From a virus, in IMG/VR virus record IMGVR_UViG_3300014962_000057, positions 1 through 20,271 of that record: 20,271 nt of DNA, one strand, 5' to 3'. Positions 15,869 to 20,271 of this stretch are shown piece by piece. The notes under the pieces are model-generated. The model did not search any database. It was not told the DNA's origin and saw nothing but the letters and a program-made list of their open reading frames with translations. A program made the position numbers and the translations under genes. Position 1 is the stretch's first letter, and the number at the start of each line of letters is the position of its first letter.

Positions 15869-15898
15869 TTGTTAAACTAAAACTAAAAAGATAGAGAG

Positions 15899-16432
15899 AT
15901 GGCATGTAATATGACAACAGGGTACAATGACAGAACATGTACCAATGGAAAAGGTGGAATTTTAAGTGTGCTATTGTTCCCTGTTGGGAACATTAGTGGC
16001 ACACCGACAATCACCGCTAATGAGATCACATCAATGACTGTGACCGGAGAGGTGTTTCTTTACAAATTAAAGAGCAATCTATCCAGCTTTACAGCACCAA
16101 TCAAAGTGAACAAAGAAAACGGTACACTTTGGTATGAGCAATCTCTTTCAATGATCCTTGCAAGTGATACAAAAGAACTACGTTCTGAAATTCATTTGCT
16201 TGCACAGAATGAGGTTTGCTGTTTGGTGGAAAAAGCCAACGGTACATGGGTTGCATTGGGATTAAATGAAGGCTTACAGGTGGCAGATGCCAACGAATAT
16301 ACCTCAGGAGTGTTGAAATCAGACCGACAAGGGCACGTGATTGTCCTAAATGGTATGGAAAATGATGAGGTTCCGGATGTAGCTGATGCGTTAATCACTA
16401 CATTGTTAGGACAGCAGTCACCTGCGATTTAA
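15899..16432 (+). CDS. Probable major tail tube protein (or capsid decoration protein)
   Basis: A 177-residue protein directly after the capsid gene and ahead of a strong terminator, with highly-expressed-type codons. It has an N-terminal Cys-containing motif (MACNMTTGYNDRTCTNGKGG), repeated beta strands, and the end motif YTSGVLKSDRQGHVIVLNGME...EVPDV. That last 'sG....Dr.G....l.G.E..p' pattern is common to tail tube-like proteins in Bacteroidota phages. A head decoration protein is the main alternative. The leader is A-rich (AAAAAGATAGAGAG). Confidence 0.5.
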   Translation: MACNMTTGYNDRTCTNGKGGILSVLLFPVGNISGTPTITANEITSMTVTGEVFLYKLKSNLSSFTAPIKVNKENGTLWYEQSLSMILASDTKELRSEIHLLAQNEVCCLVEKANGTWVALGLNEGLQVADANEYTSGVLKSDRQGHVIVLNGMENDEVPDVADALITTLLGQQSPAI

Positions 16433-16455
16433 TATATCTCATAAATTCTACCAAG

Positions 16456-16481
16456 GGGAGGGCAATGTCCCTCCCTTTTTT
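16456..16481 (+). terminator. Rho-independent terminator after capsid operon
   Basis: GGGAGGG pairs perfectly with CCCTCCC across a CAATGT loop, followed by six T (16476-16481). This would cap the highly expressed scaffold-capsid-tube transcript. Genes resume only 14 nt later (ATG 16495) with a near-match -7 box (TAAATTAG, 16483-16490, one mismatch), so a new start or read-through is needed. Confidence 0.85.
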
Positions 16482-16494
16482 GTAAATTAGTCCC

Positions 16495-16749
16495 ATGAAA
16501 CAGTTGAAAATTAAAAAGGAATACATTGGTTCAAAGGTCCGTGCTGGGGTTTTGAAAAAATGGTACATAATTGAGGAGGGCAATGAAGAGCTGTATTGGC
16601 AGCTTGGATTATTGGACATATTTGAAAGGTCAGAGCCTGCAATCATTAAGAAAAAAGAGGATGTTAAGAATAGAAAGAAATCAGCAGAACACATTGATAG
16701 TAACAGTGAGCGAGCTGACAACGATTCCAGCCCCGTACTATCTCTTTGA
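16495..16749 (+). CDS. Small basic protein upstream of portal (hypothetical)
   Basis: An 84-residue lysine-rich protein. The first 45 residues (KQLKIKKEYIGSKVRAG...EEGNEELYWQLGLLDIFE) are a pattern I know from small Bacteroidota phage proteins near the capsid/portal genes: a strand, a loop and 'LY..LGLldiFE'. The C-terminal 30 residues are polar and low complexity. The last 89 nt overlap the next gene in another frame. It starts 14 nt after the terminator T-run. No function can be assigned; a head or neck accessory role is a guess. Confidence 0.5.
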   Translation: MKQLKIKKEYIGSKVRAGVLKKWYIIEEGNEELYWQLGLLDIFERSEPAIIKKKEDVKNRKKSAEHIDSNSERADNDSSPVLSL

Positions 16750-17032
16750 ATTCATTGAGGAGCAAACGCAGGAGTCTTTGTACTGCATTCTGACCAATAT
16801 CAGCACAGGCATTCCACGTTATGATGAGTTTGTCCTGATTGATGGTGTTGATGTGACATTCCCATACGCAGGTTTTTACACATATAAAATATACCAACAG
16901 GCAAGCAGCACCAATTTGGACCCTTCGCTGTCTGATGGAATGGTGGAGGAAGGCCGTGCCCATGTTTATGAGGTAGATTCTCCATCTAATTACTTTGATT
17001 ACAACGTGACAAATTTCGTCTATGAGCAATAA
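16661..17032 (+). CDS. Head/tail-associated small protein (hypothetical)
   Basis: A 123-residue protein from ATG 16661; the frame is open further upstream, but the preceding residues look non-coding. The pattern PYYLFEFIEEQTQESLYCILTNIS, then VTFPYAGFYTYKIYQQASSTNLDP and EEGRAHVYE, is one I associate with many Bacteroidota phages near the portal gene, with no known function. Beta-rich; likely a virion component. It overlaps the previous gene by 89 nt and the portal gene by 11 nt. Confidence 0.55.
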   Translation: MLRIERNQQNTLIVTVSELTTIPAPYYLFEFIEEQTQESLYCILTNISTGIPRYDEFVLIDGVDVTFPYAGFYTYKIYQQASSTNLDPSLSDGMVEEGRAHVYEVDSPSNYFDYNVTNFVYEQ

Positions 17033-19034
17033 GGTTTTAAATGTCCAATTTAGCAAGTCATTCACCGCACCGGTGGAGGAATTGGATAAGGCACAGGGTT
17101 TCATTAAGTGGGGCAAAAAAAATGACTATCCTTTTTTCTTGATTGATCTCCTGCACGGTTCTGCCTGGCACCAAGGAATTGTTAAAAACAAAAGTTACTA
17201 TATTGCTGGAGGTGGAATTGAAACGGTTTCAGGTGATGCACAGTCTTTCATTAACAATGAATACCGTGACTTTGATATGAACGAGGTTGTGCAGCGCATG
17301 ACCTTTGACTTTGAGGTGTTTGGTGCCATGTGTGTTAAGGGTACCTGGAATAGAGAGGGTACAAGAGTGGTGGCATGGGAGCATTTGGATATTGATGCCT
17401 GCCGATTGTCTGAGGATGAGCGTACACTTTATGTATCGGATGATTGGAATGCACGCAGGCAATCACCGGAGGATACAAATTTCCGAACATATCCTGCCTT
17501 AGATGAGGACAATCCGGGCGGTTCATTCTTTATATATTACAAGGAGCCAAGTAAACAGGCCAAGGGAGAGAAAGGAATCTATCCAAAGCCTCCATACGTG
17601 GGTGGAATCACAGCAATACAGACCGATTGCGACATATCAAGATTCCACATGTTTGAAATCAGCAACGGATTCAAGGCCGGTACCTTGATTAATTTGCCTG
17701 GAGGATTTCCTGAAACAGCTGAGGAGGAGCGCAAGATACGTGAGCAGATAAAAGGACCTGTTCAATCTGTGGAATCAGCCGGTGAGATTATTATCACATT
17801 CAGTCAGACCAAGGATGATGCACCAAGTGTGATGCAATTGTCAGGCAATGACTTGGATAAGCGGTATGAGATGACCGAGAAAGCTGTCCAACAGAATATT
17901 CTTGTGGCTCATTCCATCACTGCACCTACATTGTTTGGTATCATTCAGCAGGGATCATTTAATGCAGCAGAGAGTGCAGATTTATTTGAGATATTTAAGA
18001 TTACATATGTAAGCTCACGGCAGAAACAGATTGAATGGTTATTAAATTACATGTGTACATTGAGCGGTAGCACGGCAATCATTAAGCTGAAAGATGTATC
18101 TCCATTGGGTGTAGCACAAGATTCAGCAGCAACAACAACAGATACAACTATACCAGCTGATCCATTGACTGAGGCTACAATTGATGTGGCTAAAACAGCA
18201 TTAAACGGAGCGCAAATTGCATCAATCATTGATGTGGTGGCAGCCATTAAGGAAGGAGTGTTAACACCTGAGGCTGCATTGCAGGTATTATTAGCATCGT
18301 TTCCAACGATTGCAGAGGATCAAGCCAGGCAAATTGTTGGATTGCAATCCGGTGATATGTCATTCTGCAACCATAAGCAGATGTTTAGCAAGGAAAGCAT
18401 TGAATTATTTGAGCAACATGGTGAGGCACGTGAGCAGTTTGAAATAATCAAGAGTGTTCCAATTGAATGGGATACACCAAGCGAGGAGGTATTCAATCAT
18501 GAGGCACAATTGTTTGATGAGATAGGGCAGATAATGGTGCAGCTTACTGATCAAGAAAAGGCTGTATTGACATTATTGCAGGAAGAGGATGAAGAGGCTG
18601 GCTCAATTGCCAAAGCATTGGGTGAACCATTGCAGGTGATTGTTCAAATCATTGATAAATTAGTGATATTGGGCCTGTATGAAAAGCCATCTTTAGATGC
18701 TAATGGTGTGCGCATAGGTGGATCAGTTACATCAACAGGTGGTGAGATAGTGAACAGGATACCAACATCTGAGCAACCAAAATATGAGATACGTTACAGC
18801 TATGAAACACGTAAAGATGTACCTCCTGTAAAAACCAAGAGCAGGAATTTCTGCCTGTCATTGTTGCGATTGGATAGGCTGTACACACGTGAGGAGTTAT
18901 CTTTTATCAGCGCACAAGAGGGCAGAGATGTATGGAGATATAGAGGTGGATGGTATACTAATCCGGACACAGGTAAAAGTACACCATGGTGCCGTCACAT
19001 TTGGATGCAGAACTTAGTAAAACGTAAGCAATGA
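17022..19034 (+). CDS. Portal protein with winged-helix insert and C-terminal Cys/His domain
   Basis: A 670-residue portal, the ring at the capsid vertex through which DNA passes. The N-terminal two thirds have portal features: WGKKNDYPFFLIDLL, a clip/wing region, ISRFHMFEISNGFKAG and the stem-like MTEKAVQQNILVAHSITAPTLFG followed by GSFNAAESADLFEIF. Two additions follow. Residues 505-560 (LTDQEKAVLTLLQEE...SIAKALGEPLQVIVQIIDKLVILGLYE) look like a winged helix-turn-helix. Residues 608-670 (RNFCLSLLRL, REELSFISAQEGRDVWRYRGGWY, WCRHIW) resemble the Cys/His C-terminal part of phage minor head proteins, suggesting a merged portal-minor head protein. It is ATGA-coupled to the next gene. Confidence 0.75.
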   Translation: MSNKVLNVQFSKSFTAPVEELDKAQGFIKWGKKNDYPFFLIDLLHGSAWHQGIVKNKSYYIAGGGIETVSGDAQSFINNEYRDFDMNEVVQRMTFDFEVFGAMCVKGTWNREGTRVVAWEHLDIDACRLSEDERTLYVSDDWNARRQSPEDTNFRTYPALDEDNPGGSFFIYYKEPSKQAKGEKGIYPKPPYVGGITAIQTDCDISRFHMFEISNGFKAGTLINLPGGFPETAEEERKIREQIKGPVQSVESAGEIIITFSQTKDDAPSVMQLSGNDLDKRYEMTEKAVQQNILVAHSITAPTLFGIIQQGSFNAAESADLFEIFKITYVSSRQKQIEWLLNYMCTLSGSTAIIKLKDVSPLGVAQDSAATTTDTTIPADPLTEATIDVAKTALNGAQIASIIDVVAAIKEGVLTPEAALQVLLASFPTIAEDQARQIVGLQSGDMSFCNHKQMFSKESIELFEQHGEAREQFEIIKSVPIEWDTPSEEVFNHEAQLFDEIGQIMVQLTDQEKAVLTLLQEEDEEAGSIAKALGEPLQVIVQIIDKLVILGLYEKPSLDANGVRIGGSVTSTGGEIVNRIPTSEQPKYEIRYSYETRKDVPPVKTKSRNFCLSLLRLDRLYTREELSFISAQEGRDVWRYRGGWYTNPDTGKSTPWCRHIWMQNLVKRKQ

Positions 19035-19540
19035 ACTACCTAATTTCAGCGGAAAATATCCGCAAGCTGGGGTTGATACATCCCAATACAGATACAAAGT
19101 TGCTAACTGTTGTGATTAAGCGGTCACAGGATATGCATATACAGCCAGCATTGGGTACACCTTTGTACAAGGCATTGCTTTTAAGGGTGCAAAATAATGA
19201 TTGGACTGATCCGAACTATGTCACATTAATGAATGACTATGTGATTCCTTGCTTGGTGGCGTTTGTTGATTACCGGAGTGCTACATTGCTCAATGAAAAG
19301 ATTACAAACAAGTCAGTAGGTAGGCAGAGTGATGATACCATGCAGGCCAATGATGACAGCCAAAGCAAGGTGATGCGTGACCAACTTAGAAAGGATGCGT
19401 ATTTTTACAAGGAGCGGTTGATTGGTTACCTCAAAGATGACCAAGGAATCATGTTCCCGGAATATGTGCAGAGTCCATGTGAACATGAAGCAGTTAGAAA
19501 GGACCAAACAGGATATAAACCATTTGGGTGGATAGTATGA
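19031..19540 (+). CDS. Head-tail connector/adaptor-like protein
   Basis: A 169-residue mainly helical protein right after the portal, the normal place of the adaptor that seats under it. Features are LGLIHPNTDTKLLTVVIKRSQDMHIQPALGTPLYKAL (two helices and a loop typical of gp6-like connectors), CLVAFVDYRSATLL, and a C-terminal LRKDAYFYKERLIGYLKDDQ. I associate this pattern with an adaptor family of Bacteroidota phages (possibly DUF6712; not verified). The start is ATGA-coupled with portal, and the stop is ATGA-coupled with the 40-residue gene. Confidence 0.6.
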   Translation: MNYLISAENIRKLGLIHPNTDTKLLTVVIKRSQDMHIQPALGTPLYKALLLRVQNNDWTDPNYVTLMNDYVIPCLVAFVDYRSATLLNEKITNKSVGRQSDDTMQANDDSQSKVMRDQLRKDAYFYKERLIGYLKDDQGIMFPEYVQSPCEHEAVRKDQTGYKPFGWIV

Positions 19541-19659
19541 AATTCAGAATATCACAGAAACAGATTGATAAATTAAAGCAATACCTCAATGCTAAGGACA
19601 TTAAACCAGGTAATGCGGGAGCTAAACGAGATAGCAAACGCACACCGGCAAATAAATGA
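19537..19659 (+). CDS. Small basic protein, 40 residues (hypothetical)
   Basis: A short gene whose ATG overlaps the connector stop (ATGA, 19537-19540). It encodes a basic protein with one helix (SQKQIDKLKQYLNAKD) and a Lys/Arg/Pro/Asn tail (GAKRDSKRTPANK). Translational coupling and the lack of any other gene in 19541-19588 support it. Its last 71 nt overlap the next gene if that starts at 19589. No function recognised. Confidence 0.45.
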   Translation: MKFRISQKQIDKLKQYLNAKDIKPGNAGAKRDSKRTPANK

Positions 19660-20173
19660 ATTTTTTCAGGGTGATTTCTTAGATGCAATCAGCCGTGATG
19701 CTGCGCAATATCCTTTGATGGTTGTGACATTAGCACCGGGTAATGTCAATGATGTAAGTGTACAGGTAAATGCAACCATAACAATCTGTGATAAGTACAA
19801 TCATTCAGAATATAGGCAGATAAATGAAGTACATTCTGATTGTCTCAGTATAGTAAATGACATCAATACCACATTTAGGCAGTACAGATGGACTGAGTTT
19901 GTGGATATATTGGATGATATAGGTATTGAACCATTCATCAATGAGGGGCAGGACATGGTTGCAGGGTGGACTATGCAGGTAAATTTTGAGGTATACAATG
20001 AATTGAATTGGTGTGATATCCCATATGATGGGTATGACTTTGAGAATGGTCCTGCAGCTGTCACAGATTGCGGTGATCCGTACACAACATATAACGTATA
20101 TTTGAATGGAGTCTTAGTAAATACCTTTAACCAGGCAACAACAGAAAACAATACTATTAATATCAATTTGTAA
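19589..20173 (+). CDS. Tail completion/terminator-like protein (hypothetical)
   Basis: Up to 194 residues. The pattern IANAHRQINEFFQGDFLDAI, then YPLMVVTLAPG, VSVQVNATITICDKYN and DCLSIVNDINTTFR, fits the mixed alpha/beta fold of tail-terminator or neck proteins near the connector, ending in a beta-rich Thr/Asn-rich extension (YNVYLNGVLVNTF...). A start at ATG 19613 would reduce the overlap with the small upstream gene and keep this core. It is TAATG-coupled to the next gene at 20173. Function inferred from position and pattern. Confidence 0.45.
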   Translation: MLRTLNQVMRELNEIANAHRQINEFFQGDFLDAISRDAAQYPLMVVTLAPGNVNDVSVQVNATITICDKYNHSEYRQINEVHSDCLSIVNDINTTFRQYRWTEFVDILDDIGIEPFINEGQDMVAGWTMQVNFEVYNELNWCDIPYDGYDFENGPAAVTDCGDPYTTYNVYLNGVLVNTFNQATTENNTININL

Positions 20174-20271
20174 TGGCAGTAACAACGATTAATATCACCG
20201 GTAATATAGCTAAGGGATTGTTTGCACAGACAGCGAACAGCCCGGCAGTTACAGCTACCACGGTTGAAAGC
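20173..20271 (+). CDS. Start of a further structural gene, 3' partial
   Basis: ATG overlaps the previous stop (TAATG, 20171-20175), and the frame is open to the window end: 33 residues beginning MAVTTINITGNIAKG, Thr/Ala/Asn-rich as in beta-rich virion proteins. Too short to assign. Confidence 0.5.
   Translation, partial: MAVTTINITGNIAKGLFAQTANSPAVTATTVES

Noticed and set aside
4158-20271. Homology between proteins starting at 4158 and 20173 because both begin MAVT
   Set aside because: Similarity does not extend past the first four residues.

Overview
The window is a structural and packaging gene block from a double-stranded DNA tailed phage (Caudoviricetes), free or integrated. I infer a Bacteroidota host. 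The reasons are that start codons follow A-rich leaders rather than Shine-Dalgarno sequences, one promoter candidate fits the Bacteroidota -7 consensus TAnnTTTG, and several proteins follow patterns I know from Bacteroidota phages. No tail-sheath gene, integrase, lysis gene, tRNA or CRISPR array is visible. A long-tailed siphovirus is the simplest reading.

Layout. Positions 1-1076 hold the 3' end of a glycine/proline-rich structural gene whose C-terminal peptidase-S74-type chaperone domain is split between two reading frames. Its base and codon use differ from the rest, so this end may be a transferred segment or an assembly join. From 1151 onward almost everything is one tightly packed plus-strand run, mostly with ATGA, TAATG or ~10-nt overlaps: terminase small and large subunits; a tail-assembly-chaperone gene with a probable -1 ribosomal frameshift on a T9 run; an HK97-gp10-like neck/tail protein; two large tail or baseplate proteins; a fibre-like protein and two small companions; a 1185-residue tape measure; then protease, scaffold-like protein, major capsid protein, a probable tail-tube protein, a strong hairpin terminator, two small overlapping genes, portal, connector, a 40-residue basic protein, a tail-completion-like protein and the start of another gene.

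The order is unusual. Terminase is followed at once by tail genes, the chaperone lies 5.5 kb upstream of the tape measure rather than next to it, and the head genes (protease, scaffold, capsid, portal) come last with portal after capsid.

The points most worth attention are: (1) the frameshift that makes two chaperone products from a dual-coding segment; (2) a prohead protease fused to a complete HAD-type phosphatase-like domain; (3) the only minus-strand gene, a Stealth/glycosyltransferase-like moron wedged between tape measure and protease with its own promoter-like box and a dyad in a 24-bp divergent gap; (4) four exact-period 56-residue repeats in the tape measure; (5) a portal with a predicted winged-helix insert and a Cys/His C-terminal domain. 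All functions are read from sequence motifs alone; no database search was run.
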